A stretch of DNA of 64,000 nucleotides from Bacteriovoracaceae bacterium UBA6200 (GCA_002422605.1 DISW01000025.1:124001-188000); one strand, 5' to 3'. Shown: positions 15,259-25,265, counted from the first letter of the stretch. The notes: generated from the letters alone by a model not told the origin. Translations and numbers: made by a program.

Positions 15259-16974
15259 ATGTCTTTTACTGAACTAGGACTCAAAGAGTCTTCACTCAAA
15301 GCTATTACTAAGATGGGATATGAAAATCCATCCGAAATCCAAACTCAGGCCATTCCCGTGCTTATGCAAGGTGATGTTGATTTTATCGGTCAAGCCCAAA
15401 CCGGTTCCGGGAAAACAGCCGCTTTTGTTTTACCACTATTAGAAAAATTAGATTTCAAATTAAACGCTCTTCAAGCAGTAGTTCTTGCTCCTACCAGAGA
15501 GCTTGCTAATCAAATCAACGAAGAAATACAAAAGCTATCAGCGTTCGAGCCTATTCGCTCTATGTCTGTTTACGGCGGTACTTCTGTTGGTCTGCAAATT
15601 AAAGACTATAAATCTAAAAAGCCACAAATTATCGTTGGTACTCCAGGACGAGTGACAGATTTAATTGAGCGCGGAGTTCTTAGATTTGAAGAAACTAAAT
15701 TCGTTGTTCTGGATGAAGCTGATGAAATGCTCGATATGGGATTCTTTGATGATGTTATTGATATCATCGCGAAAGTTCCTGAAAAAAGAATCTGGATGTT
15801 CTCAGCAACTTTGCCGGGTCCAATTGCAAACCTTGTAAACAAAGAGTTTTCAAATCCGGTTACTGTTCGTGTAACGAAAAAAGTTTTGACGGCCGACTCT
15901 GTTGAACAAAAAGCAGTGGTTGTTCGTCGGGAAAACGGCATTGAAGCCCTATGCCGCTATATGGATTTTTCTGATGATATGTACGCTATTATCTTCACCA
16001 GAACTAAAATTGGCGCGAAGGAGCTTACTGATGAGTTGAATGCTCGCGGTTATCCGACCGATTCTCTTCACGGAGATATGGATCAGGCTGCCCGTGATAT
16101 GACGATGAAGAAATTCAAAGAAAAGAAAATTAATCTTCTTGTTTGTACTGACGTTGCTGCTCGTGGGATTGATGTTAACAATCTTACTCACGTTATCAAC
16201 TTTGGTCTTCCACAGGATAATGAAGCTTATGTTCACCGTATCGGTAGAACAGGCCGTGGTGGTTCAAAAGGGATTTCTCTTTCAATCATCGAGCCGAATG
16301 AGCAAGGTCGTGTAGGGCAAATTGAAAGATTAACTAAAGCGAAAATTGAAAGAGTCTTCTTACCTAAAGTTGAAGAAATCCGTGAAAAAATTCTTGAGAA
16401 ATCTCTTAAGCGTTTCACTGACCATATCGAGAGCTTTAAAGATGAAGAAGTTCTTCACTATGATACTTTCAAAGCTAAGTTTGATGAGCTTGAAAAAGAA
16501 GACATCGTTAAAGGTATCTACGGCTTCATGTTCGAAAATACGCTTAAACGTTATCAAAAAGCTCAGGATATCGATGTTGCTGGCAGAACAGAACGTCCTC
16601 AAGGCGTTCGCGTAGAATCTGGCATGCAAAGATTCTTTATTAACCTGGGAACAATGGATGGCGCGAACTCTGGTGAACTATTAAAGTTCGTTGCTACTAC
16701 AACCGGCATTGCTGGTCGTGATATCGGCCGTATTGAAACGAAAGAAAAATTCGCTTTCCTTGAAGCTCCGGCCCATATGACTGATGCTATTATGGCAATG
16801 AAAGGTGAAATGTTCGGTAATCGTCGAGTTTCTATCGAGCTTGCTACAGCTCCGGCCGGCGGTCGTGGCTTCGGCGGCGGCGGCGGCGGCGGTTTCCGTG
16901 GTGGACCTCGCCGTGGCGGTCCTAGTGACCGTGGGGGCAGAAGCTATGGCGGTGGTAGCCGAGGACGTTACTAG
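15259..16974 (+). CDS. deaD: DEAD-box RNA helicase (DeaD/CsdA type)
   Basis: The 571-residue helicase has all core motifs: Q motif in the first 30 residues, Walker A AQTGSGKT (46-53), PTRELA, TPGR, DEAD (152-155), SAT and HRIGRTGR. A DbpA/CsdA-type RNA-binding domain follows at about 455-530 (FINLGTMDGANSGELLKFV), then a Gly/Arg-rich tail of about 35 residues. This layout matches DeaD, which remodels RNA in ribosome assembly and mRNA decay, especially in the cold. A good AAAGGAG site precedes the ATG. A 245-base structured leader lies between the upstream terminator and the start. Confidence 0.94.
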   Translation: MSFTELGLKESSLKAITKMGYENPSEIQTQAIPVLMQGDVDFIGQAQTGSGKTAAFVLPLLEKLDFKLNALQAVVLAPTRELANQINEEIQKLSAFEPIRSMSVYGGTSVGLQIKDYKSKKPQIIVGTPGRVTDLIERGVLRFEETKFVVLDEADEMLDMGFFDDVIDIIAKVPEKRIWMFSATLPGPIANLVNKEFSNPVTVRVTKKVLTADSVEQKAVVVRRENGIEALCRYMDFSDDMYAIIFTRTKIGAKELTDELNARGYPTDSLHGDMDQAARDMTMKKFKEKKINLLVCTDVAARGIDVNNLTHVINFGLPQDNEAYVHRIGRTGRGGSKGISLSIIEPNEQGRVGQIERLTKAKIERVFLPKVEEIREKILEKSLKRFTDHIESFKDEEVLHYDTFKAKFDELEKEDIVKGIYGFMFENTLKRYQKAQDIDVAGRTERPQGVRVESGMQRFFINLGTMDGANSGELLKFVATTTGIAGRDIGRIETKEKFAFLEAPAHMTDAIMAMKGEMFGNRRVSIELATAPAGGRGFGGGGGGGFRGGPRRGGPSDRGGRSYGGGSRGRY

Positions 16975-17087
16975 GAAAAAAGTTCTTATCCATAAGTAGT
17001 TGATAGCACTATGCTTCCTATGTTAAATTGGTTAGAATACCAATGACTTAGGCAGCATAGTGCTTAAAAATACAGGATGTATTTTTC

Positions 17088-17759
17088 GTGGAATTAAGAA
17101 TGAATCAACCGTCTTATGACGAATATGAAGAGGTGGAATCCCCCTTTTCTTCAAATAAAACTAAAAGACCAGCTAGCCGCGATCGGCTCCGCACGCGTAA
17201 AAATGTTTTTAACAGACCTTTTGCCACAGATTCAACGGCAGCTCCTACTTATGTCGAAACAACAGCTACCAGACGATCAATTGGTCATGGTGACAATACT
17301 GATTTAATTGAGCATCGCCAGAGCGAACTTGGCGATACAGAAATTGAATACCTTGATGAAGAGGAAGTAGAATATGAGGAAGAGACAGCACCTGTTCCTG
17401 CCCGCCGTCCGTCTCGCTCAACTTCGGCCAAGAAAAAAACTAAATTAAAAAAGAACCTTCTCAGTAAAATCGGTTGGTCAGTTATAGGCCTTTTGGTTTT
17501 ACGTCTTATTTGTATGGATCGGGGAGTGTGGGATTATTTTTCTACGGAAAGAACGATTCAAGATAAGCAAGAGGAACTTTCCTCACTTAATCGTGAGAAT
17601 ACTGAATTAAAAACTGAGATTTCACGCATTCAAGTTGATAAGAATTTTCAACGACAACTAGCTAAGGAACATCTTGGAGTCATAGCTGCTGACGAATTTT
17701 TGATTCTGTTTGCAGGAGAGACAAGCGAGAATTCCAGCCTAAATGATCGCCAACTTTAA
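17088..17759 (+). CDS. FtsB/DivIC-like septum protein with long acidic N-terminus
   Basis: The 223-residue product has a disordered acidic and basic N-terminal region (1-120), one membrane helix near 127-142 and a coiled coil (about 150-185) ending in LAKEHLGVIAADEFLILF. The helix plus short coiled coil plus the final LG.I..DE..ilF pattern is that of FtsB/DivIC, which joins FtsL and FtsQ at the division site. The cytoplasmic extension of about 120 residues is longer than usual. Start is GTG at 17088 or ATG at 17100, neither with a strong ribosome-binding site. Its 3' end overlaps the convergent DUF192 gene by 80 bases. Confidence 0.78.
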   Translation: MELRMNQPSYDEYEEVESPFSSNKTKRPASRDRLRTRKNVFNRPFATDSTAAPTYVETTATRRSIGHGDNTDLIEHRQSELGDTEIEYLDEEEVEYEEETAPVPARRPSRSTSAKKKTKLKKNLLSKIGWSVIGLLVLRLICMDRGVWDYFSTERTIQDKQEELSSLNRENTELKTEISRIQVDKNFQRQLAKEHLGVIAADEFLILFAGETSENSSLNDRQL

Positions 17760-18231
17760 GCTTGCTTGAAATCGGCGAGCCATTTTTCATCTCAAGTACA
17801 TGACGACTGGTAATCGTAGGGGCCCGAGGAATTTCAGAGTCTACACTTCCCGTGTAATGTTCCATGTTCCAGACGATATCAATAATCTTTAAATTTTCAT
17901 CCAGATAAAAAATATCCAGATTGAAGTAGGTATTAGGCATCCAGAATGTTCGAGGACTCGTTTTAAGATAGAAAAATAAATTCCCATCATTATCATCGAA
18001 CTCTTCTTCTTTCACACCTTGAAGCCCTTTCTGATGATCCTTATAAGTATAGGCAATACTCGTCTCAATGATCTCTCCTGAAGGAACGGATAATTCTACG
18101 TATTTAAGAGGATCCTTGGTTTCGGCTTCAGATACCTCCGGAAGAGTCGGATCGGTGCTATCTTTTTTCTCAGCACAGGAGAAGTTTAAAAGTAGTGTCA
18201 GAATAAGGAGCAGAGGGCGAAGAGACTTCAT
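17680..18231 (-). CDS. DUF192 family lipoprotein, copy 1
   Basis: A 183-residue protein with a lipoprotein-like signal (LLNFSCAEK, lipidated Cys near 19), an acidic linker and a DUF192 domain. The domain shows GLQGVKEEEFDDNDGNLFFY, PRTFWMPNTYFNLDIFYLD and RHVLEMKNGS..SSKLKVGD, in family order. DUF192 proteins are small beta-folds of unknown activity. It is paralogous to the next gene upstream (18280-18780) in order, length and C-terminal end, which supports both as real despite the 80-base overlap with the FtsB-like gene. Confidence 0.85.
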   Translation of the reverse strand: MKSLRPLLLILTLLLNFSCAEKKDSTDPTLPEVSEAETKDPLKYVELSVPSGEIIETSIAYTYKDHQKGLQGVKEEEFDDNDGNLFFYLKTSPRTFWMPNTYFNLDIFYLDENLKIIDIVWNMEHYTGSVDSEIPRAPTITSRHVLEMKNGSPISSKLKVGDHLGWNSRLSLLQTESKIRQQL

Positions 18232-18279
18232 GACTCTAGCCTAGGCAGGATGACTTAAGAGGAAAAGCTAAGAAGCATT

Positions 18280-18780
18280 TCAGTTAAGAGTTTTAGCTTT
18301 TGTTTCTGTTTCCTCCAGAGTTAATGAGGATTTCCATTTTAACTGATCGCCTGCCTTTAGTTTTTGGGCCAGCTCTGAGGAGGATTTCATTTCAAGCACG
18401 TGGCGAGACCAAACACCCCTGATTCGAGGAATCAGATGAGGATTTGCCCTACCGATGTAGTGAGGCGCCTTGCGTATGATTTCTATGATTTTGAGGTTCT
18501 TATCCAGATAAAATAAGTCCAAGTCGAAGTAAGTATCCGGCATCCAGAAATGTTTTTCAAAATCATCCAGATAGAAAAAAAGCATTCCCTGATCATCATC
18601 AAAGTCATTTGAGCGAACTCCTGAGAGACCCTGATTTTGATCATTTTCAGTGATTGCCAGAGTTGTCCTGATGGCCTTCCCATCAGGAGTTATTAATTCA
18701 ATTTTCTTCATGGGATCCTGTGACACACTCTGGCAGTTCCAGAAGGTGAATAGGAGAACGATAGTTAGAAATTTTCTCAT
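18280..18780 (-). CDS. DUF192 family lipoprotein, copy 2
   Basis: A 166-residue paralogue of the 17680-18231 product. It has a lipoprotein-like signal (LLFTFWNCQ) and a DUF192 domain with GLSGVRSNDFDDDQGMLFFY, KHFWMPDTYFDLDLFYLD and RHVLEMKSSS. The FWMP(N/D)T and YLD motifs are shared. The two copies lie head to tail with a 48-base gap, a simple tandem duplication. Role unknown; probably anchored in the envelope on the periplasmic side. Confidence 0.85.
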   Translation of the reverse strand: MRKFLTIVLLFTFWNCQSVSQDPMKKIELITPDGKAIRTTLAITENDQNQGLSGVRSNDFDDDQGMLFFYLDDFEKHFWMPDTYFDLDLFYLDKNLKIIEIIRKAPHYIGRANPHLIPRIRGVWSRHVLEMKSSSELAQKLKAGDQLKWKSSLTLEETETKAKTLN

Positions 18781-18846
18781 GAAGTTTATTCCTGAATCAG
18801 GTATGATCTTAATAACTTAGTCTACGCGATCCTCAGGAGTTTTTAA

Positions 18847-20631
18847 ATGGCAAAAAGTATACCCGGTTTAATGCGCACTCATCATTGTGGGGAGCTGAGA
18901 GAATCTGATATTGGAAAGACAGTCACCCTGTGTGGCTGGATGAATAAATACCGAAATTTAGGAAGTCTGCATTTTATTGATCTAAGAGATAAGTATGGTG
19001 TGACTCAACTTGGCTTTGAAGCCTATAAAGGTGATATCGAAGGATTGAGAAAATTCTCTTTGGAGTCAGTTCTTCTTGCCACGGGAAAAGTAACGGCCCG
19101 TCCTGATTCAGCTAAGAATCCGAATATGGCCACTGGTCAGGTTGAAGTTCAGGTTGAAGAAATCCGTCTTCTCTCTTTTGCGGAAGAAGTTCCTTTCTTG
19201 CCGCATGGAATGGTTCCTGCGACTGAAGACTTACGCCTTCGTTATCGTTACTTAGATCTTCGCTCAAAAAAACTTCAGGACATTCTCAATCTTCGTTCCC
19301 AGACCATGCGTAAAGCCCGTGAAGCTTTATACGCTCTGGATTTTAATGAAGTCGAAACTCCTATTCTTTATAAGACAACTCCTGAGGGAGCACGTGATTA
19401 TATTGTTCCTTCCCGTGTGCATCCTGGAAAAGTTTATGCTCTTCCACAATCTCCTCAGACTTTGAAACAGCTATTGATGATTGCCAATACAGATAAATAC
19501 TTTCAAATCTGCCGCTGTTTCCGTGATGAAGATCTCAGAGCAGATCGCCAGCCGGAATTCACTCAGATTGATATTGAAGTTTCTTTCCCGACTCTTGAGT
19601 ATATGAAAAATCTTGCCACTCATGTGGTGAAAAATGTTTTCGGTATGCCTGAGAATTTTGAAATGAAATCGATTTCTTATGAAGAAGTCATGCGTGATTA
19701 TGGATCTGATAAACCAGATGTCAGATTCGCTCTTAAGCATATGGATGTGACATCTTTATTTAAGGACTCAAGCTTCGCCACTTTTGCAGAGGTCAGTGAG
19801 GCTCGTTACGGTATGGTTAAGGCCATGTTTATTCCGACATCGATGGGAACTCTGGCTCGTAAAGAAATTGATGGACTAGTGGAAATTGTTAAGCCCTATG
19901 GTGGCAAGGGGGTTGCATGGTTTAAAGTTGAAAACGGCCAGGTATCTGGCGGCATTTCAAAATTTATTGATCCATCTCTTTTAAGTCAGCTGTATGAAAA
20001 ATCGGCAGAGAAGGGCGACGGTCTTTGGGTTTTCTGTGCTGATAAAAATTTCAATGTGACTCATGACTGTGCTGATGCTTTAAGACGATACTTTGGAAAG
20101 CACTTCAATCTTATTAATCATGACGAATATGCTTTCCTTTGGGTCTATGATTTTCCACTTTTTGATTATGATGCCGACACCAATACTTTAGGTGCAAAAC
20201 ATCATCCATTCACTCGACCAAAAGACGAGGACATGGAGCTATATTACTCTGAAGATAAATCAAAAGTTAAGGATGTGAAGGCTTACGCTTATGATATCGT
20301 TTGTAACGGATATGAGCTGGGCGGTGGTTCAATGAGAATCTATGATAATAAACAACAATCAAGGATGTTTGAACTCCTGGGTTTCACACCTGAAGATGCT
20401 CAACATCAGTTTGGGTTTTTCATTGAGGCCTTAAAATATGGAACTCCTCCTCATGCAGGAATGGCCTTTGGGATGGATCGCATAATAATGCAATTAGCGA
20501 AAACTGATTCTATTCGCGATGTGATTGCCTTCCCAAAAACTGCTTCCGCAACGGATCTTATGGCAAGTTCTCCTTCAAAACCAAGTGATGCTCAGACTAA
20601 AGAATTGGGCTTTAAGTGGATTGAAGGTTAA
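18847..20631 (+). CDS. aspS: Aspartyl-tRNA synthetase
   Basis: A 594-residue class II synthetase of bacterial AspRS type. The N-terminal OB fold (1-110) is followed by motif 2 CFRDEDLRADRQPEFTQID near 218-236, the bacterial insertion domain (about 290-420) and motif 3 GMAFGMDR near 540. The FPKT segment and SPSKPSDAQ tail are typical. It charges tRNA-Asp (and possibly tRNA-Asn if an amidotransferase is present). The start has a clear CAGGAG site. A response-regulator gene follows 8 bases after the stop and may be co-transcribed. Confidence 0.97.
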   Translation: MAKSIPGLMRTHHCGELRESDIGKTVTLCGWMNKYRNLGSLHFIDLRDKYGVTQLGFEAYKGDIEGLRKFSLESVLLATGKVTARPDSAKNPNMATGQVEVQVEEIRLLSFAEEVPFLPHGMVPATEDLRLRYRYLDLRSKKLQDILNLRSQTMRKAREALYALDFNEVETPILYKTTPEGARDYIVPSRVHPGKVYALPQSPQTLKQLLMIANTDKYFQICRCFRDEDLRADRQPEFTQIDIEVSFPTLEYMKNLATHVVKNVFGMPENFEMKSISYEEVMRDYGSDKPDVRFALKHMDVTSLFKDSSFATFAEVSEARYGMVKAMFIPTSMGTLARKEIDGLVEIVKPYGGKGVAWFKVENGQVSGGISKFIDPSLLSQLYEKSAEKGDGLWVFCADKNFNVTHDCADALRRYFGKHFNLINHDEYAFLWVYDFPLFDYDADTNTLGAKHHPFTRPKDEDMELYYSEDKSKVKDVKAYAYDIVCNGYELGGGSMRIYDNKQQSRMFELLGFTPEDAQHQFGFFIEALKYGTPPHAGMAFGMDRIIMQLAKTDSIRDVIAFPKTASATDLMASSPSKPSDAQTKELGFKWIEG

Positions 20632-20639
20632 AGGGTAGA

Positions 20640-21968
20640 ATGAACTATATTTTGATTGTAGAGGACGAAGAAGATATCAGAGATATTTATGAAATGATTC
20701 TTCGTCGAGCCTTTCCTCTTGATGTGGTCCTTACTGGTTCAGGGAAGGATGCCTTACGTGCGATTGAAGAACGAGGCAGGCCTGAAATCATTATTTCTGA
20801 TCTTTATATGCCAGATGGTGACGGAACCTTTTTGTGGCAAAAGCTTCTCGAACAGAAAATGGATGTGCCCTTTGTGATTTGTTCCACTGATTCCTTAACT
20901 TCTTTACAAAGAAAATTTGAGGGCATTCATGGACATATAGAGAAGCCTAAAATAGTCGAATCAGTTATTGAACTTGTAGATAAAGTCGTTAGTCGCTATG
21001 AAACGCCACCAAGTTATGTACCGGTTAGGATTTCATTCTTGCTCAGACTGGGAACAGTTCATTTTGACTTATTCATGAAAATTTCTGATTCAAGATTTGT
21101 AAAAGTAATAAATGCTGATGAAGCTTTTGTTCTTGAAGATGCACAACGATTTTACCAGAAAGACCTCTCTCATCTTTATATATTGAAAGAAGAGGCTGAT
21201 CTTTACCTAAGTTCTATTGAGAATAATCTATCTCAAGTTCAATCAGAGAATGATAAATTTCCTGCGGACCTTCCGGCAATTTCACTCGAAACTCTTGAAT
21301 CAGTTGAAAGACTCGCTCGAACATTAGGTTGGAGAGAAGGTGTCGTAGATGCTTCAAAACATGCTGTTAACCTGGCGATTAAAGTCGTTGGAAATGAACC
21401 CAATCTCCTCAATCTTTTAAAGTATAAATTAAGTAATGCTCATTCCAAATATTCTCAACATGTGGGACTTGTGACCTTAATAAATTGCGGCTTTTGCCAT
21501 CAATTAGGGTGGGTCAGTGAATCATCTCAAATGAAAATCGGATTAGCAGCACTCATGCATGATATTACAGTGGATGAAAATATTTATGAGAACATTGAGT
21601 ATTGGAACTCTGCTGCTTCTAACTCAAGTGATAAAACTCCAGAGGTTGTTAAATATCGGAACCATCCGACAGAAGCTGTGAATTTGCTTCTAAAAGTAAA
21701 AAATATTCCACCTGATGTAGACCAGATCATACTCCAGCATCACGAGTTAAAAGATGGAACGGGCTTCCCACGAGGCTTGGTTTCTAATCGAATCAGCCCT
21801 TTCGCCACTGTTTTTATCATTGTTGAAGATCTTATTAATTTCATCGGGGACTCGCAGGATTACCATGAAAAGATTCATCTCTTCATTAAAATGAGGTCTG
21901 AGCGCTACGACTCGGGAAATTTCAAAAAAGTATTTGATGTTCTAAAAAAGACGGCCAAAGAGTATTGA
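20640..21968 (+). CDS. Response regulator with HD-GYP-type output domain
   Basis: The 442-residue product has an N-terminal receiver (1-120) with acidic pair VEDEED, phospho-acceptor Asp near D54 (SDLYMPDGDG) and the Lys of HIEKPK. The middle (125-260) is unrecognised. The C-terminal domain carries HD (MHDITVD, about 307-308), NHPTEAVNLL and HHELKDGTGFPRG (about 367-379), that is a GFP in place of the usual GYP. Such domains hydrolyse cyclic-di-GMP. The metal-binding His/Asp set is mostly retained, so activity is possible. Partner kinase unknown. It follows aspS closely. Confidence 0.83.
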   Translation: MNYILIVEDEEDIRDIYEMILRRAFPLDVVLTGSGKDALRAIEERGRPEIIISDLYMPDGDGTFLWQKLLEQKMDVPFVICSTDSLTSLQRKFEGIHGHIEKPKIVESVIELVDKVVSRYETPPSYVPVRISFLLRLGTVHFDLFMKISDSRFVKVINADEAFVLEDAQRFYQKDLSHLYILKEEADLYLSSIENNLSQVQSENDKFPADLPAISLETLESVERLARTLGWREGVVDASKHAVNLAIKVVGNEPNLLNLLKYKLSNAHSKYSQHVGLVTLINCGFCHQLGWVSESSQMKIGLAALMHDITVDENIYENIEYWNSAASNSSDKTPEVVKYRNHPTEAVNLLLKVKNIPPDVDQIILQHHELKDGTGFPRGLVSNRISPFATVFIIVEDLINFIGDSQDYHEKIHLFIKMRSERYDSGNFKKVFDVLKKTAKEY

Positions 21969-21971
21969 AAA

Positions 21972-22559
21972 TCAAGCTGCTTGTTGCCAGTTTTCCTGAT
22001 TCACTTCTTTTTTCTCAAAACTTTCCACTTCTGCTAATAAGTTAACTGGTGAATCGTCTTTAGGTGCTAATAGATTTTCATAAAGATAATCGTGTGTTTC
22101 AAGCTTATCCCATTTCCTGCCGCTAAAGAGAAAACTTAGTCCTCCTGTAGCACAGAGGAGAAAAGATCTTAGGGCCCATCGAAAAGATTCCCTGAAACTT
22201 AGCTGCGGAAGGTTTACTCTTTTTTTGAAGGCACGCATTCCAACAGTCTGCCCATTATTCATAAAATAGAGGAAAAAGAAGTAGCTAAAGGTTACGAGAG
22301 GTAAGAGTTTGGAGGAAAATCCCATCACCTGATTATATGGAAATGCTTTTTCTACTCCACTAATAGTCATGATCATGCTCGCAGACTCTGTCAGAAAAAG
22401 CGTAATTATATTAGTAATGAAGTAAGCAATGGTAAAATCCACGAGGTGAATGGTCAGTATGTTCCAGCTAGAAGTTTCTTTTTTGATCTTTGGTTCAAGA
22501 TAGGAACTTGGAAGTTTTTGAGAATGTTCAGCAAATAGGGTCAGATCAATTAATTTCAT
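21972..22559 (-). CDS. RDD family membrane protein
   Basis: A 195-residue protein with an N-terminal soluble stretch and about three membrane helices. Features of the RDD family are the NILTIHLVDFTIAYFI first helix with its Asp, the GQTVGMRAFKKRV motif after the second helix and the SFRESFRWALRSFLL segment. The final HDYLYENLL resembles the family's closing motif. RDD proteins are linked to ion transport or envelope stress, but the substrate is unknown. The ATG follows AGAGGTTTCT. It lies convergent with the response-regulator gene and 48 bases before the mutS end. Confidence 0.78.
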   Translation of the reverse strand: MKLIDLTLFAEHSQKLPSSYLEPKIKKETSSWNILTIHLVDFTIAYFITNIITLFLTESASMIMTISGVEKAFPYNQVMGFSSKLLPLVTFSYFFFLYFMNNGQTVGMRAFKKRVNLPQLSFRESFRWALRSFLLCATGGLSFLFSGRKWDKLETHDYLYENLLAPKDDSPVNLLAEVESFEKKEVNQENWQQAA

Positions 22560-22607
22560 AGAAACCTCTGATTTACCTTATCGGTAACCAGAGGCCTCTA
22601 GTTTAAA

Positions 22608-25265
22608 TTAATGATTAGTCAGCTGACTTTTTAAGTCGTGGAGCTTTTGAATCGCCTGGAGAGGAGTTAAGTTCATAATATCCAAGGCCTTAAGATTGTC
22701 TTCTAAATGAGTCAGATAATCAGGGATTTCTGGGACAGCTGGTGTGGAGAAGAAGGTGAGTTGATTCTCTAGTAGAGGTGAAGCAGCTGTACCTTCGTGA
22801 TTTTCTTCCAACTCTTTCAATATTTCTCGAGAGCGTTTAAGCACTTCCCGAGGCAAACCCGCTAGTTCTGCCACATGAATACCAAAGCTCTGAGTCGCTC
22901 CGGCTTCAATAAGCTCATACATAAATTGAACTTTGCCATTTTTTTGTTCGGTACGAACAGTGAAGTTTTTGGCTTCTGGCATGTTATCTACAACTTCAAT
23001 CAATTCGTGATAGTGGGTTGCAAATAGAGTTATGGGCTTAAGTCTTTTTACAAAGTGTTCAACTAAGGCCCAGGCAATTGAAAGACCATCGTAAGTGGAT
23101 GTTCCTCGTCCAATCTCATCCAGAATGATGAGGGATTTTTCTGAGGCATGACGAAGAATTTCTGCCGTTTCTGCCATCTCCACCATAAAGGTAGACTGGC
23201 CCTTAATAATATCATCCGAGGCTCCAAGACGTGAGAACAAGTAATCACAAACACCCAAATCTGCAGCTTGGGCGGGAACAAAACAACCAAGTTGAGCGAG
23301 GTATTGGATGATGGCCACTTCTCTCATGACAGTCGTTTTACCTGCCATGTTGGGCCCTGTGATAAGACCAAAATAGCAATTCTCATCAAGAGTAATATTA
23401 TGGGTAATGAAACTGTCTTTGATGTTGGCCTTAATAAGCGGATGCCAGGCCCCTTGAACCTTCACAATCTTTTTATCAGCATGGAAAGACGGGCGAACAA
23501 AATTTTCCTGTAAACTAATCCAGGCGAGAGATTGGAAAACATCAATTTGGGCCATGCGTTTGGCCACATCAAGAACCAAGTGAGAGCGTTCTTCAATGCG
23601 GTTACTGAAGCTTTCAAAAATTTCTTTTTCAAGACTCACAAGTTTACTTAAGGCCTGAGTCACATCTTTTTCAAAGACTTCCAGCTCTTCCGTCACATAT
23701 CGTTCATTGTTCACAAGTGTCTGACGGCGCATGAAACTCTTAGGAACTTTGGAGAGATGAGAGTTCGATACTTCAATGAAATAACCTGAAATATTATTAT
23801 GCTTAATTTTGAGATTACCGATGCCGGTTTCAGCACGGTATTTAGCTTCAAGTTTCAAAATCTCATCAGAAGCAGAACTCGAAAGTTTTGCCAGACGATC
23901 TCTTTCTTTATGGGCCCCAGGTTTAATGAGATTCCCTTTATCCTGGTGTGCTCCCATCTCATCGCTGATAGTGAAGCGAATATCCTGGGAAAGCTTACTT
24001 AGAAATTCTAAATCCTTCGCCGGAAGCTTTTGGAAGAAATGGAAATTTTCTTTTTCCATATCATTTTCAATCTGAATGAATGTTTCAAAAGCATGGGCGA
24101 GATTTAGAATGTCTCCTGCCACCACTTTCTTCGTCGAAACTTTGGCCATAATGCGGTCAATGTCTCTTACATCACTTAAAGAAGTGCGCAGTCTTTTGAT
24201 GAATTCAGGTTTTTTAATGAGGCCTTCTATAAGATCAAGCCTTTTAGTAATGCCATTGATCTCGCATAGGGGAGACTGGAAATACTGGCGTAGAAAGCGG
24301 GTTCCCATAGACGTTCTGGTTTTATCCATAAAGCCCAAAATGGAATTCGCCGCAGTTTCCCGGGAGCGTGGGAAGATTTCAAGACCTGCCAGAGTGGAGT
24401 AGGTCACTTTCATTGTGTCTTCATTATTCTGCAAGCGGAATGGCCTTAAGTGGCTGATCTTTTCCAGCGTCTGAGTTGAAGTCACGTAATAGCTTAATGC
24501 CCCCAACGGTGAAAGGACCGCGGGCAATTGAGCGATGATTCCGTCACGTTGATAAGTCGGAATTAATTTCTGGATGTAAAAGCCTGTGTGCTTTTCTTCA
24601 AAATATTCTTGGGACAAATGAGTCTTCAGAACATCGATGCTTTGAAGATAATCTTCCACTATCGGATATGTTTCCCATTGGCCGAGGTAGGAAATAAACT
24701 CTTTTGGTCTGACCATTAAAAGCTTTTCGCAAAACTCTTCAATGGTTTTGAAAGTGATTCCGTAAAAATCCCCTGTTGTGAAATCCAGAAGGACCAGAAT
24801 GAAAAGGTCATTATCTTTAAGGCCTGCCGCCAGAAATTTATTTTCAGTGGCAGTAGTTTTATCCAGATCAAAAGGCATGCCTGGACTCACTATCTGAGTG
24901 ACCCCGCGTTTTACAATTCCTTTAACTGATTTTGGATCTTCCAACTGCTCGCAAATCACAACTTTTTTTCCGTGTTGTGAAATCCGGTCCACATAAGTTG
25001 CAGCAGCATGGTGAGGAATACCGGCCATTGGAATGGGCACATCACCCAGCTTTCCACGGACGGTTAATGAGATATTGAGAAGGCGAGCGGCTTCCCGGGC
25101 ATCTTCAAAAAACATTTCATAGAAGTCTCCCATGCGGAACATAAGCATAATATCGGGGTACTGTTTTTTTACAGAATAATATTGCTCCATCATTGGAGTA
25201 AGCTTAATACCAGAAGCAACCAGATCGGCCAGTGTTTGGCCTTCAGAATTTGTTTGATTTTGCAT
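22608..25265 (-). CDS. mutS: DNA mismatch repair protein MutS
   Basis: A MutS of about 885 residues. I place the start at the ATG at 25265 and not the upstream TTG at 25280. The mismatch-binding motif GDFYEMF is near 46-52 (F48, E50), the connector, core and clamp domains follow, and the ATPase has GPNMAGKTT, DEIGRGTSTYDG and FATHYHEL. A MutL-binding C-terminal helix-turn-helix segment is present. MutS finds mispaired bases and recruits MutL. No mutL lies in this window. The 112 bases upstream separate it from the divergent LPS-transport operon. Confidence 0.97.
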   Translation of the reverse strand: MQNQTNSEGQTLADLVASGIKLTPMMEQYYSVKKQYPDIMLMFRMGDFYEMFFEDAREAARLLNISLTVRGKLGDVPIPMAGIPHHAAATYVDRISQHGKKVVICEQLEDPKSVKGIVKRGVTQIVSPGMPFDLDKTTATENKFLAAGLKDNDLFILVLLDFTTGDFYGITFKTIEEFCEKLLMVRPKEFISYLGQWETYPIVEDYLQSIDVLKTHLSQEYFEEKHTGFYIQKLIPTYQRDGIIAQLPAVLSPLGALSYYVTSTQTLEKISHLRPFRLQNNEDTMKVTYSTLAGLEIFPRSRETAANSILGFMDKTRTSMGTRFLRQYFQSPLCEINGITKRLDLIEGLIKKPEFIKRLRTSLSDVRDIDRIMAKVSTKKVVAGDILNLAHAFETFIQIENDMEKENFHFFQKLPAKDLEFLSKLSQDIRFTISDEMGAHQDKGNLIKPGAHKERDRLAKLSSSASDEILKLEAKYRAETGIGNLKIKHNNISGYFIEVSNSHLSKVPKSFMRRQTLVNNERYVTEELEVFEKDVTQALSKLVSLEKEIFESFSNRIEERSHLVLDVAKRMAQIDVFQSLAWISLQENFVRPSFHADKKIVKVQGAWHPLIKANIKDSFITHNITLDENCYFGLITGPNMAGKTTVMREVAIIQYLAQLGCFVPAQAADLGVCDYLFSRLGASDDIIKGQSTFMVEMAETAEILRHASEKSLIILDEIGRGTSTYDGLSIAWALVEHFVKRLKPITLFATHYHELIEVVDNMPEAKNFTVRTEQKNGKVQFMYELIEAGATQSFGIHVAELAGLPREVLKRSREILKELEENHEGTAASPLLENQLTFFSTPAVPEIPDYLTHLEDNLKALDIMNLTPLQAIQKLHDLKSQLTNH

